Shown: positions 1 through 7,131, numbered from the stretch's first letter. The stretch is 11,515 bases of DNA from Acidobacteriota bacterium (GCA_021799405.1 JAJZAL010000169.1:1-11515); one strand, 5' to 3'. Made by a program: numbers and translations. The notes: a model not told the origin generated them from the letters alone.

Positions 1-986
1 CCGATGAGGCCGGGAAGATCCTGGGCCAGCTCGACCATGATGTCGGCCTCCACGCAACTGCCTTCAAAGTCCTTGCTGTAGCTCCAGTGCGCCTCGGCCA
101 TCAGGCGGCCCACTTCGGCCATGTTGCCCTTGAGCAGGGCCTCGGCGGCGGCTACCGTACGCAGGTTTTCGCTGATCACGTGGCGGGCGCGCATGAGCGA
201 TTTGGGCGCCATCTCGTGTCCCCACCTTTCCAGGTCTTCGAGGGTTGCATCGCGCAGGAACGGGACGCCCGGCCGGTGGCTGGCGATCACGGCGCAGGCA
301 GCCTCCGATTCGCGGCGGCGGGTGGGATAGTCGCCGCCGGCCACCGAGTGCTTGACCATGGTGTTGGCGATCACCAGCGCCACATGGTCGGGAATCGGCG
401 CCAGCTTGAAGCTGAGGTCGCGGCAGTCGAGGAGCAGGGCATGATTCTCCTTGCCGTTGACTGAGATGAACTGGTCCATGATGCCGCAATTCGCGCCGAC
501 AAACTCGTTCTCAACGCGCTGGCAGACGCGGGCGAGCACCGGGCCCGGATAGCTGGCGCCGATCAGCGAGAGGAGCGCGAGCGCCGTTACCACCTCAAGA
601 GCGGCTGAGCTGGAAAGTCCCGAGCCCAGCGGTACATCGCCCCAGAGGCTCATGCTGAAGCCGGGAACCTTGTGGCCTTCGCCGGCCAGGGTGACCGCGA
701 CACCGATGGGGTAATCGCTCCAGTGCTTGTCTCCCTTGGCTGGAAGCGCCGCGGCGTCGAAGGTTTTCTCTTCGCTGAAGTTCTCTGAGTAGATGACGAT
801 CTTGCCGTCCGTGCGCGGTGAGATGGCGGCCAAGGTGGCAAAGTTGATGGCCGCCGGCATCACGAAGCCTTCGGCGTAATCGGTATGCTCGCCGATCAGG
901 TTGACGCGGCCGGGAGCGACAAAGATGGCGGGGTCCGCATGGAAGCGGTCGCGATGGATGGAGCGCAGGACGGCAGGATCGTGCAT
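1..986 (-). CDS. galK: Galactokinase, C-terminus cut by the window edge
   Basis: This GHMP-superfamily kinase phosphorylates alpha-D-galactose with ATP to galactose-1-phosphate, the entry step of the cytoplasmic Leloir pathway. The reading frame starts at ATG 986-984 and stays open to the left edge, giving 328 residues; the family is usually about 380-390. The galactokinase signature GRVNLIGEHTDY is at residues 26-37, with R27 matching the catalytic arginine of the family. The ATP-binding motif 2 (LGSGLSSSAA) is at residues 120-129. The motif NCGIMDQF places the catalytic-base aspartate at D171. The visible sequence ends at AQDLPGLI, just before the expected third GHMP motif (GARMTGGGFGG type), so the truncation is due to the window and not decay. 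It lies 168 bases downstream of the decarboxylase stop on the same strand, in a gap holding a LacI-type operator candidate, so it may have its own sugar-responsive promoter. The family assignment is very secure. Confidence 0.95.
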   Translation of the reverse strand, partial: MHDPAVLRSIHRDRFHADPAIFVAPGRVNLIGEHTDYAEGFVMPAAINFATLAAISPRTDGKIVIYSENFSEEKTFDAAALPAKGDKHWSDYPIGVAVTLAGEGHKVPGFSMSLWGDVPLGSGLSSSAALEVVTALALLSLIGASYPGPVLARVCQRVENEFVGANCGIMDQFISVNGKENHALLLDCRDLSFKLAPIPDHVALVIANTMVKHSVAGGDYPTRRRESEAACAVIASHRPGVPFLRDATLEDLERWGHEMAPKSLMRARHVISENLRTVAAAEALLKGNMAEVGRLMAEAHWSYSKDFEGSCVEADIMVELAQDLPGLI

Positions 987-1040
987 ATCGGTTCGTAACC
1001 TCGGATTGGATTGAAACTCAAAAAGAAGCTTGCAGCCTTT

Positions 1041-1057
1041 AGCGTTCAGCGTTCAGC
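1041..1057. repeat. Short heptamer tandem repeat (AGCGTTC x 2.4)
   Basis: The unit AGCGTTC occurs twice in perfect tandem at 1041-1047 and 1048-1054, followed by a third partial AGC. It lies in the gap between the decarboxylase stop and the galactokinase start. Tandem heptamers anchored on AGC occur between genes in some acidobacterial genomes (recalled, not checked). With only 2.4 copies, chance cannot be excluded. Confidence 0.4.
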
Positions 1058-1122
1058 AACATTGTGCTCGCCGGTGGTCTCATGGCTTGGCCGGGCGAGA
1101 AGGAGATCAAACGGATCAGACG

Positions 1123-1136
1123 TGAGAACGTTTTCT
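1123..1136. promoter_or_regulatory. Possible LacI/GalR-family operator upstream of galactokinase
   Basis: The 14-base near-palindrome TGAGAACGTTTTCT is centred on a CG step inside AACGTT. The half-sites TGAGAAC and GTTTTCT agree at five of seven positions when one is reverse-complemented. This is the shape of LacI-family operators, including GalR and catabolite-repressor sites, which share a central CG flanked by AA and TT. It lies 19 bases past the decarboxylase stop and about 137 bases upstream of the galactokinase start, so galactokinase is the likely target. No LacI-family gene is in the window and I found no convincing -35/-10 pair here, so the operator role is inferred. Confidence 0.4.
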
Positions 1137-1154
1137 TTCGAACCTTAATCATAC

Positions 1155-2546
1155 TCATTCCGGGCGCTTGTCTGCTTGTGCCATGACATCCATACTGGCG
1201 GCGGTGAGCCTTTCCCAGATCTGGTCGAGCCACGCTTCGTGTTCCGGCTTCATCAGCACGGAACGCAGGCATGTGACCGGCCTCGGCGTCTCCGCGATGC
1301 TCCCGCTTTCTTCCAGATGAAACCAGGTTAGCGGCAATTCTACAAGAGCCAGGTGCAAATCCCGCCTGGCGCAGGCCGCGAAGATCTCCCGCGCCCGGCG
1401 CGAGGCCTCTTCGGCAGTCTGCGCACGCGGTTTCCACACCACGATGTCGAGTTCCGGAGAACCGGTTGCGAGCGGCTGAAAACGGCCATCGCCGCGTAGG
1501 CGACGGTCCAGCTCCAGAGCCGCGGCACGGCTGCGCGCCAGTCTTTGGGCAAATTCTCCGCCGGGCGCCAGAGGCAGCAGCTTTTGCGTAGCCCAGAGGG
1601 CAACTGCCGCCGCGCCCGCCCGCGAGCACTCCAGGCTGATCTCGCCGAGATGCAATTCCTTTGAAGTGAAGTAGGTATACGGAGAATCATGCTTGTAGAA
1701 GCGGCCCACCGCCGGATCGCGGAAGAGCACGCAGCCGCAGCCGTAGGGCTGCAGCCCGTGCTTGTGGGGATCGACCACGATCGAATCAGCCTGACCAATG
1801 GCGGCGAAGGCGCGCCGCGCCGGTTCGTCCAGCGACTCGGGAATCAGCCGGAAGTAGCCGCCATAGGCTGCATCCACATGGATGCGGAAGCCGTAGCGTT
1901 CGCGGAGCGCCAGAATCTCATCGAGCGGATCCACGGCGCCCATGGCCGTGGTACCCAGCGTCGCCACCACAGCGCCCACGGCGCCCTTGCGCAACTCCGA
2001 TTCCAGCGCCACGATGCTCATGCGTCCGCGGCTGTCGGCGGGGACCTCGGCATAATCCAGCTTCAGGACGGCGGAGATGCGACGGTGTGTGTAGTGAGCC
2101 TGTTCAGAGCCGACGATTCTGCGGCCGGGCGCGATCTGCCCGGCCACCCAGAGCGCTTCAAGATTGGCCAGTGTGCCGCTGGAGGTGAGGTGACCCAGGA
2201 ACTCCTTCCAGCCGAACATCCCCGCAATCTCCCGGACCGCTTCGATCTCCATTTCGGAGCTGGCCCTGCCCCCGTCGCGAGCGTGATTGTTGGGGTTCAG
2301 GTTCATGGCCAGCGCATAAGCGGCGCGCGCGACCGGGTGCGGCGGCTTGAGCATTTGACCGGCATAAAGAGGATGGAAGTAGGGGTAATTATCGCCCAGC
2401 CGGTGAGCGACGGCCTCCAGAACCCGCTCGATGGCTGCCGTGCCGGCGAGATCGGCGGTAGACTCCCAGGCAGGCAGAGCCGTAAACTCCGCCTCCAGCA
2501 GCTCCGTGGCGCGGGATAAGAGGCCGGGTACGGGATCGTGCGGCAT
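1155..2546 (-). CDS. Group II PLP-dependent amino-acid decarboxylase, substrate unknown
   Basis: This is a 463-residue cytoplasmic enzyme of the pyridoxal-phosphate group II decarboxylase family (aromatic amino acid, glutamate and diaminobutyrate decarboxylases). Family members remove the alpha-carboxyl group of an amino acid to give an amine. The Schiff-base lysine is K262 in the motif DPHKHG. The PLP-stacking histidine is probably H151 in HYTHRRISAVL. The aspartate contacting the PLP ring nitrogen is D225 in HVDAAYGG. TLGTTAMGAVDP (196-207) is the conserved strand and loop before it. An N-terminal block with NLNPNNHARDGGRASSEME (82-100) helps form the active site of the dimer. Length is normal (about 450-500). 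The start is supported by AAAGG about six bases upstream on the minus strand. It is transcribed divergently from the cold-shock gene. The lysine context HKHGLQPYGC is neither the glutamate type (HKYG) nor the aromatic type (HKW), so I leave the substrate open. Confidence 0.88.
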   Translation of the reverse strand: MPHDPVPGLLSRATELLEAEFTALPAWESTADLAGTAAIERVLEAVAHRLGDNYPYFHPLYAGQMLKPPHPVARAAYALAMNLNPNNHARDGGRASSEMEIEAVREIAGMFGWKEFLGHLTSSGTLANLEALWVAGQIAPGRRIVGSEQAHYTHRRISAVLKLDYAEVPADSRGRMSIVALESELRKGAVGAVVATLGTTAMGAVDPLDEILALRERYGFRIHVDAAYGGYFRLIPESLDEPARRAFAAIGQADSIVVDPHKHGLQPYGCGCVLFRDPAVGRFYKHDSPYTYFTSKELHLGEISLECSRAGAAAVALWATQKLLPLAPGGEFAQRLARSRAAALELDRRLRGDGRFQPLATGSPELDIVVWKPRAQTAEEASRRAREIFAACARRDLHLALVELPLTWFHLEESGSIAETPRPVTCLRSVLMKPEHEAWLDQIWERLTAASMDVMAQADKRPE

Positions 2547-2578
2547 GGCGACCTTTCACAGTATCACAGCCGGAGGCG

Positions 2579-2591
2579 CGACTCTAAGTCG
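2579..2591. other. Small perfect dyad between the decarboxylase and cold-shock genes
   Basis: CGACT and AGTCG form a perfect inverted repeat around a three-base centre (CTA). It lies about 33 bases upstream of the decarboxylase start, inside the divergent promoter region. It could be an operator half-site pair or a small hairpin in the decarboxylase leader. Short dyads are common by chance in GC-rich DNA, so no regulator is proposed. Confidence 0.2.
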
Positions 2592-2670
2592 ATGTCGGGC
2601 AACGATTTCCTGAATTGGGAATGGACTTGGCGGTGGCAAAGAAGAATTCTATCCCCTTTTTCCAGAGGGG

Positions 2671-2679
2671 TGGTACACT
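2671..2679 (+). promoter_or_regulatory. Candidate extended -10 promoter for the cold-shock gene
   Basis: TGGTACACT matches the extended -10 form (TGn followed by a TATAAT-like hexamer, here TACACT with four of six matches). There is no good -35 hexamer 16-18 bases upstream, which extended -10 promoters tolerate. Transcription would start near 2686, giving a leader of about 110 bases before ATG 2796. A long leader is typical of cold-inducible csp genes, which supports the call. Confidence 0.4.
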
Positions 2680-2702
2680 GAGTCCAGCGTTAGAGCCGAA
2701 CC

Positions 2703-2724
2703 GGGCGTGAGCAGCAACTCGCCC
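2703..2724 (+). other. Hairpin in the cold-shock mRNA leader
   Basis: GGGCG (2703-2707) pairs with CGCCC (2720-2724). The stem continues with AG (2710-2711) pairing with CT (2718-2719) after a two-base bulge, leaving a six-base loop. It begins roughly 17 bases after the inferred transcription start. Leaders of csp mRNAs fold differently at low temperature, so this element may act in temperature control. The pairing is seen; the role is inferred. Confidence 0.35.
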
Positions 2725-2795
2725 AACCAAGCAAGATTCTGCCAGTGGTCGCTCCGATTCATCCAGCGCAATTCAATTCAGGAATCAGAAACAAG

Positions 2796-2996
2796 ATGGA
2801 ACAAGGTACTGTGAAGTGGTTCAATGACGCGAAGGGCTTTGGCTTCATTTCGCGCCAGAACGGCGAAGATGTCTTCGTGCATTATTCTGCAATCAACTCG
2901 AGTGGTTTCAAGAGTCTGCAGGAAGGCCAGGCCGTGCAATTCAACGTGGTAAAGGGGCCCAAGGGATGGCAGGCGGCGGACGTTCAGCCGCTGTAA
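2796..2996 (+). CDS. Cold-shock protein, CspA family
   Basis: This is a 66-residue single cold-shock domain, the normal length for the family (65-70). Such proteins bind single-stranded RNA and DNA, melt mRNA secondary structure and act as RNA chaperones in the cytoplasm. RNP1 is KGFGFI (residues 13-18) and RNP2 is VFVHY (26-30), with the exposed aromatic W8 of VKWFN also present. The C-terminal strand region [14 protein letters not shown] is typical. ATG 2796 is chosen because [10 protein letters not shown] aligns with the family N-terminus; an in-frame ATG at 2745 would add 17 residues with no family counterpart. The ribosome site is weak and distant (AGGA at 2780-2783, 12 bases from ATG), which fits control through the leader. 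It ends before a strong hairpin shared with the convergent TspO gene. Which csp paralogue it is, and whether it is induced by cold, cannot be told from sequence. Confidence 0.95.
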   Translation: MEQGTVKWFNDAKGFGFISRQNGEDVFVHYSAINSSGFKSLQEGQAVQFNVVKGPKGWQAADVQPL

Positions 2997-3033
2997 GCTG
3001 CTAAGCCGGATTCCGGCAGAATCTAGCAAACAG

Positions 3034-3059
3034 GAAAGGCGGGGTTATCCCCGCCTTTC
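3034..3059. terminator. Bidirectional terminator between the cold-shock and TspO genes
   Basis: An 11-base perfect stem (GAAAGGCGGGG at 3034-3044 with CCCCGCCTTTC at 3049-3059) closes a TTAT loop. It lies 37 bases after the cold-shock stop and 23 bases after the TspO stop on the other strand, exactly where a shared terminator is expected. The stem ends in CCTTTC on both strands, but neither side has a long uridine run. It is the strongest hairpin in the window. Confidence 0.8.
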
Positions 3060-3082
3060 GTGTCTTGCTACTTGGTTGCGAC

Positions 3083-3547
3083 TCAGTTCAGCCGCCAGAA
3101 GGCGGCGTTCAGGAGGGTGGCGAAGGTAACCCAGACCCAATAGGGAACCATGAGCCAGGCCGCCAAGGGTGAAGTGTGCGCAAAAATCACCGTGGTAGAG
3201 CCGATCAGAACCCATAAGACGAGTATCTCGGCAAAGGCCGCGCCAATGGCGTGTTGCCGAAAGAAGATCCAGGACCAGGCAAGGTTGAGGCCGAGTTGCG
3301 CCAGAAACAGTGCGAGACCCCAGGTGCGCGGAGGCGAAGCGGTAGAGGCCCAGACCTGCCAGGCTGCAACCGCCATCAGCGCGTAGAGGAGCGTCCAGAC
3401 CGGGCCAAAGAGCCACTCAGGCGGTGTAAACGATGGCCTTGCCAGAGTCCGGTACCAGCCGGTCACTTCGTTCCCTGTCCATGCGCCGCCGATTCCCGCT
3501 ACGGTGAAGCACAATCCCAGCCACAGCAACAACCCGATCCAGCGCAT
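3083..3547 (-). CDS. tspO: TspO/MBR family tryptophan-rich membrane protein
   Basis: This is a 154-residue integral membrane protein, the usual length of bacterial TspO (about 150-160). The family binds tetrapyrroles and is linked to redox, light and stress responses. Five hydrophobic segments are visible, roughly residues 3-24, 46-66, 77-96, 101-123 and 128-150. Family motifs are WYRTLARPSFTPPEWLFGPV (31-50) followed by WTLLY, then QLGLNLAWSWIFF (84-96) with its conserved Asn and Trp residues, then PYWVWVTFATLLNAAFW (135-151). The last motif overlaps the ligand and cholesterol-recognition region. MRWIGLLLW at 3547 is taken as the start because the hydrophobic first helix begins there and AGG lies six bases upstream. 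An in-frame ATG at 3688 would add 47 Arg/Pro-rich residues unlike the family. It stands alone: it converges with the cold-shock gene and diverges from threonyl-tRNA synthetase. Its ligand is unknown. Confidence 0.92.
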   Translation of the reverse strand: MRWIGLLLWLGLCFTVAGIGGAWTGNEVTGWYRTLARPSFTPPEWLFGPVWTLLYALMAVAAWQVWASTASPPRTWGLALFLAQLGLNLAWSWIFFRQHAIGAAFAEILVLWVLIGSTTVIFAHTSPLAAWLMVPYWVWVTFATLLNAAFWRLN

Positions 3548-3754
3548 CGGAGACCTGCCTTTCTCTGTCGTGGTTAGGATGCAGCGCAACCGGGAAGGAC
3601 GCAAGGGAATTGGCCGCTCCCGCACGGAGAGAAACCACGGCGGTGACAGCCGCCATCGGCCGGCTTCGCTCGACTTCGCGGCCTGCATCCTTCTATCCTC
3701 AAAAGGTGGGCCGCAGTTTTACCTCAAGCGCGGCCCCCTGGATTCCTACATACG

Positions 3755-5788
3755 ATGAGCACGCAAACGATCGCCGTACATTTGCCCGACGGAGCTGTTC
3801 GCGAAGTGCCTTCCGGCACGACGCCCCTTGAAATCGCCAAATCCATTTCGCCGCGGCTGGCGGCAGTCGCCGTGGTAGCCCGCCTGACGCCGCTTAACGG
3901 TGCCACGCAGCCTGCCAGCTCGGGCGAAGCGCCTTCAGAAGCGGCCATGTACGCTACCGAAGATGCCGCCGCGCCGCGCCTGGTGGACCTGACGACCCCG
4001 CTAACTGCGGATATCCGGCTGGAGCTGCTGACCGAGAAGGATCCGGAGGCGCTGAAGGTGGTGCGCCACTCGGCTGCGCACGTGCTGGCGACAGCGGTGC
4101 TGGAGCTTTTCCCTGAGACCAAGCTGGGGCACGGCCCGGCCACGGATTCGGGATTCTTCTACGATTTCTATCGCGAGAAGGCTTTCACGCCCGAGGATCT
4201 GGCGCGGATCGAGGCCAAAATGGCCGAAGTGATCGCGCGCGACGAGCCGTTCGTTCACGAATTTGCACCAAGAGAGAAGAGCCTGGAAGGCTTTCAGCGC
4301 GACGGCGACTTCATGAAGACGCACTTCGTGACCAGGTTCACCCAGTCCGGCGAGCAGGTGAGCTTCTACCGCAATGGCAATTTCGTGGACTTTTGCCGCG
4401 GGCCGCACGTACCTTCGACGGGCCGCGTAAAGGCGGTCAAAGTGACCAACCTGGCCGGAGCGTATTGGCTGGGCGACGAGAAGAATCCGCAATTGCAGCG
4501 CATTTACGGCACGGCGTTCTTCTCGAAGAAGGAGCTGGACGAGCACTTTGCGCGCCTGGAAGAGGCGGCCCGGCGCGATCATCGCGTGCTGGGCAAGCAG
4601 CTGGATCTCTTCAGCATTCAGGATCTGGCCGGCGCGGGGCTGATCTTCTGGCATCCCAGGGGCGCCATCATCCGCAAGATCATGGAAGACTGGATGCGCG
4701 AGGAGTGCCTGCGCCGCGGCTATCAGCTTGTCTATACGCCCCACGTGGCGCGCGTGAATCTGTGGCAGACCTCGGGGCACGAGGGCTTCTACGCCGCCAA
4801 TATGTTCACGCCCATGGAACTGGACGATGCGTACTACCGCATGAAGCCGATGAACTGTCCGTTCCACATCCTCATTTATAAGAACTCGCCGAAGAGTTAC
4901 CGCGACCTGCCGGTGCGCTACGCCGAACTGGGCAATGTGTACCGCTATGAACGTTCGGGCACCATGCACGGGCTGCTGCGCGTGCGCGGATTCACGCAGG
5001 ATGATGCGCACATCTTCTGCACGCCGGGGCAGATCGAGAGCGAGGTCGCGGCCTGCATCGACTTTGCCGAAGCGGTGCTGAAGACCTTCGGCTTCAGCGA
5101 GTTCAAGGTGGAGCTTTCGACCTGGGATCCGAATGACCGCGCACACTATGCGGGATCGGATGAAAACTGGGATCTTGCCATTCGCTCGCTCGATAACGTA
5201 CTGAAGGCCAAGGGCATTCCGTACAAAACCATCTCGGGCGAGGCCGCCTTCTACGGCCCCAAGATCGACGTGAAGCTGGTGGACGTGCTGGGTAGGCTTT
5301 GGCAGCTCTCGACAGTGCAGTTCGACTTCAACCTGCCGGCGCGCTTTGAGCTGGAGTATGTGGGTGAGGACGGCGAGCGGCATCAGCCGGTGATGGTGCA
5401 CCGCGCGCTCTTCGGGTCGGTGGAACGATTCTTCGGTGTGCTCATCGAGCACTATGCCGGGGCTTTCCCGCTGTGGCTGGCGCCGGTGCAGGCGGGTCTG
5501 GTTCCCATCAGCGAGCGGCATGCGGCCTATGCCGAAAAGGTGGAGAAGGCGCTGAAGGACGCGGGCCTGCGCGTCGAGGTCGATTTGCGCAACGAGAAGA
5601 TGAACGCCAAGATCCGTGACTTTGCCAACCAGAAGACGCCCTACATCCTGGTCTTCGGCGACAAGGAAGAGGCGGCGGGAACGGTCAGCGTGCGCACCCG
5701 CGGCAAGGGTGACCAGGGGTCGATGCCACTGGCCGAGTTCATTGCCAGGTCCAGGGCGCTGGTTGAGAGCCAGTCGACGGATTTATAA
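3755..5788 (+). CDS. thrS: Threonyl-tRNA synthetase
   Basis: This cytoplasmic class II synthetase charges tRNA-Thr with threonine using ATP and hydrolyses mischarged Ser-tRNA. It has 677 residues against 642 in E. coli. Domains in order: TGS (about 1-95), editing domain (about 100-275), catalytic core (about 285-570), anticodon-binding domain (about 575-677). Editing residues H105 and H109 (HSAAH), D212 and C214 (VDFCRGPH) match E. coli H73, H77, D180 and C182 at a constant offset of 32. Active-site zinc ligands are C368 (MNCPF), H419 (DDAHIF) and H549 (VHRALFGS). Motif 2 is RVRGFTQDDAHIF (409-421) and motif 3 is HRALFGSVERF (549-559). The oddity is an Ala/Pro/Glu-rich insertion of about 28 residues in the TGS domain (about 45-75). 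The ribosome site is weak (GGA 12 bases upstream), but the N-terminus matches TGS well, so ATG 3755 is kept. It diverges from tspO and converges with mannonate dehydratase. Confidence 0.98.
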   Translation: MSTQTIAVHLPDGAVREVPSGTTPLEIAKSISPRLAAVAVVARLTPLNGATQPASSGEAPSEAAMYATEDAAAPRLVDLTTPLTADIRLELLTEKDPEALKVVRHSAAHVLATAVLELFPETKLGHGPATDSGFFYDFYREKAFTPEDLARIEAKMAEVIARDEPFVHEFAPREKSLEGFQRDGDFMKTHFVTRFTQSGEQVSFYRNGNFVDFCRGPHVPSTGRVKAVKVTNLAGAYWLGDEKNPQLQRIYGTAFFSKKELDEHFARLEEAARRDHRVLGKQLDLFSIQDLAGAGLIFWHPRGAIIRKIMEDWMREECLRRGYQLVYTPHVARVNLWQTSGHEGFYAANMFTPMELDDAYYRMKPMNCPFHILIYKNSPKSYRDLPVRYAELGNVYRYERSGTMHGLLRVRGFTQDDAHIFCTPGQIESEVAACIDFAEAVLKTFGFSEFKVELSTWDPNDRAHYAGSDENWDLAIRSLDNVLKAKGIPYKTISGEAAFYGPKIDVKLVDVLGRLWQLSTVQFDFNLPARFELEYVGEDGERHQPVMVHRALFGSVERFFGVLIEHYAGAFPLWLAPVQAGLVPISERHAAYAEKVEKALKDAGLRVEVDLRNEKMNAKIRDFANQKTPYILVFGDKEEAAGTVSVRTRGKGDQGSMPLAEFIARSRALVESQSTDL

Positions 5789-5819
5789 GCAGCGTTTGCC
5801 TGAAGAATCAGCAATGTGA

Positions 5820-5851
5820 GCCGCCGGTGGAAGAACTCCCGCATCGGCGGC
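5820..5851 (+). terminator. Possible terminator or hairpin after threonyl-tRNA synthetase
   Basis: GCCGCCG (5820-5826) and CGGCGGC (5845-5851) can pair as a seven-base GC stem around an 18-base loop, starting 31 bases after the thrS stop. The sequence behind it (CATGTTTGTCC) has only a weak T run. A second dyad, ATCAAC (5882-5887) with GTTGAT (5894-5899), and a third, GCCGG (5928-5932) with CCGGC (5937-5941), follow in the same gap. Termination here is plausible but not certain. Confidence 0.35.
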
Positions 5852-5982
5852 CATGTTTGTCCTGGGTCTTTCTGAACCAGAATCAACTACACCGTTGATC
5901 AGTCGGCATGGCGGATCCCTCATTGTGGCCGGAATGCCGGCTCCCGGATGAATGCAAGAATGCGCTGTACGCGGCGGCGAAA

Positions 5983-6000
5983 CCCCGCTGAGCCGCGGGG
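5983..6000 (-). terminator. Terminator hairpin after mannonate dehydratase
   Basis: On the minus strand CCCCGC pairs with GCGGGG around a six-base loop, and TTTCG follows directly. The stem begins three bases past the uxuA stop. Position, GC content and the short T run fit an intrinsic terminator, although the T run is only three bases long. Confidence 0.5.
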
Positions 6001-6003
6001 CGC

Positions 6004-7128
6004 TCAGAGCGCAGTGCGGGAGACGTGCTTTTCGCGCGAGCGCTCTTCTGGCGAAAAGCCGCGGTCGAGGGCCATGATGGCGGCTTTCATAAAGCCCAGG
6101 GTGTGGGCCATGCCAGCATGCCACGGGGCCGAGCAGGTCATCTGTGGGGTGTGGTCGGGGATGATGACGCCGTCGAATTGGTTCCTGTGCAGGATGGAGA
6201 GGATGCGCAGCATATCGATGTCGCCGTCGTCGATGAACGTCTCGCGATAATGCGGCACCTTGCCGTGAACGTTGCGGAAGTGGACGTAGGCAATGCGTTT
6301 CTGCGCGCTGTATCTTTCGACGGTTTCATAGAGATCGCCTTCGGTCATCTCGGCGAGCGTGCCCAGGCAAAATTCGAGCATATTGCTGGGGCTGGATGCG
6401 ATGTCGATGAGGCGCTGGTACATCGCGTGCTGGTAGACCAGGCGAGGCTGCTGGCGCATGGTCGGCATGGGCGGATCGTCAGGGTGCGCGGCGAGGCGGA
6501 CGCCGGCCTGCTCAGCCACGGGCAACACCTCTTCGAGGAAGCGCTCAAGGCGCCGCCAAAGCTCCTCGTGCGTGATCGAGGGAAGCACACCGGCAGGGGC
6601 GCCGGCGTCATAAACCATATTCCAGACGACGCCATTGGGGATGGGGGTATCGACGGGGCCGTCCATGCCCACGGACTCCGCGCCGCCGCGGGCGAAGGGC
6701 CCGGTAACACGGCCGGAGACGCCGGCGATGGAGAAGTTGTAGCCCAGGGTCGGGATGCCGGCCTCGCCCATGGCGCGAATGATCGATTGCACGTTGCGGA
6801 TGTGCAGAGCGCGCTTGGGGCCGTCGAGCAGGACATCGTGCCAGTGCGCCGGGTCAAGGTTTTCAATAGCTTCTAGCTTCAGCCCGGCGGCCTCGATCTG
6901 CTTGCGCAGTGTGATCAGTTCCTGGGCTGTCCAAAGCTGGCTGGGATCGCCGGCCACGCCCCAGGGCTTGTCCTTGCCGCCGGTAGGCTGGTTGTTCGTA
7001 GGGTTGGCTTCGCCCTGGCGGAAGTAGTCAATGAGATGAACAATGACGTGGGTGCAGCCGGCCTGCACGGCAAAGGCGTAGTAGTTGTCGTTCAGCATGT
7101 GCCGGTAGAGCCCGAGGCCAAGTTTCAT
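6004..7128 (-). CDS. uxuA: Mannonate dehydratase
   Basis: This cytoplasmic TIM-barrel enzyme dehydrates D-mannonate to 2-keto-3-deoxy-D-gluconate in the glucuronate branch of hexuronate breakdown. It has 374 residues; the family runs about 350-395. The N-terminal MKLGLGLYRHM starts the barrel. Likely Mn-binding residues are H215 (AHPDDPP), C254 (EFCLGT), H283 (VHFRNVHG) and D325 (IPDHTP). The spacing C254 to H283 (29) fits the UxuA family. The block HFRNVHGKVPHYRETFIDDG (283-302) is a UxuA hallmark. ATG 7128 is chosen because GGAGAAGG lies three bases upstream and the family N-terminus begins there. An in-frame ATG at 7350 would add 74 Arg/Pro-rich residues with no family match. No other hexuronate gene (uxaC, uxuB, kdgK) is in the window, so it is separated from its pathway partners here. 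It converges with thrS and diverges from the aldo/keto reductase. Confidence 0.93.
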   Translation of the reverse strand: MKLGLGLYRHMLNDNYYAFAVQAGCTHVIVHLIDYFRQGEANPTNNQPTGGKDKPWGVAGDPSQLWTAQELITLRKQIEAAGLKLEAIENLDPAHWHDVLLDGPKRALHIRNVQSIIRAMGEAGIPTLGYNFSIAGVSGRVTGPFARGGAESVGMDGPVDTPIPNGVVWNMVYDAGAPAGVLPSITHEELWRRLERFLEEVLPVAEQAGVRLAAHPDDPPMPTMRQQPRLVYQHAMYQRLIDIASSPSNMLEFCLGTLAEMTEGDLYETVERYSAQKRIAYVHFRNVHGKVPHYRETFIDDGDIDMLRILSILHRNQFDGVIIPDHTPQMTCSAPWHAGMAHTLGFMKAAIMALDRGFSPEERSREKHVSRTAL

Positions 7129-7131
7129 TTT

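Noticed and set aside
2745..2795. Upstream in-frame start for the cold-shock protein
   Set aside because: It would add 17 residues not found in the family, and the canonical MxxGTVKWFN start at 2796 fits.
3548..3754. Regulatory leader (T-box or tRNA-mimic operator) upstream of threonyl-tRNA synthetase
   Set aside because: GC-rich dyads exist (for example GGCGG 3639-3643 with CCGCC 3650-3654), but no T-box sequence, specifier arrangement or anticodon-like arm can be recognised. The 207-base gap otherwise holds only weak promoter-like sequence.
4001..5521. Long open frame of 506 codons on the minus strand opposite threonyl-tRNA synthetase
   Set aside because: It lies entirely antisense to a well-conserved gene; the translation is low in complexity and matches no family I know. 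GC-rich coding DNA commonly leaves this antisense frame open.
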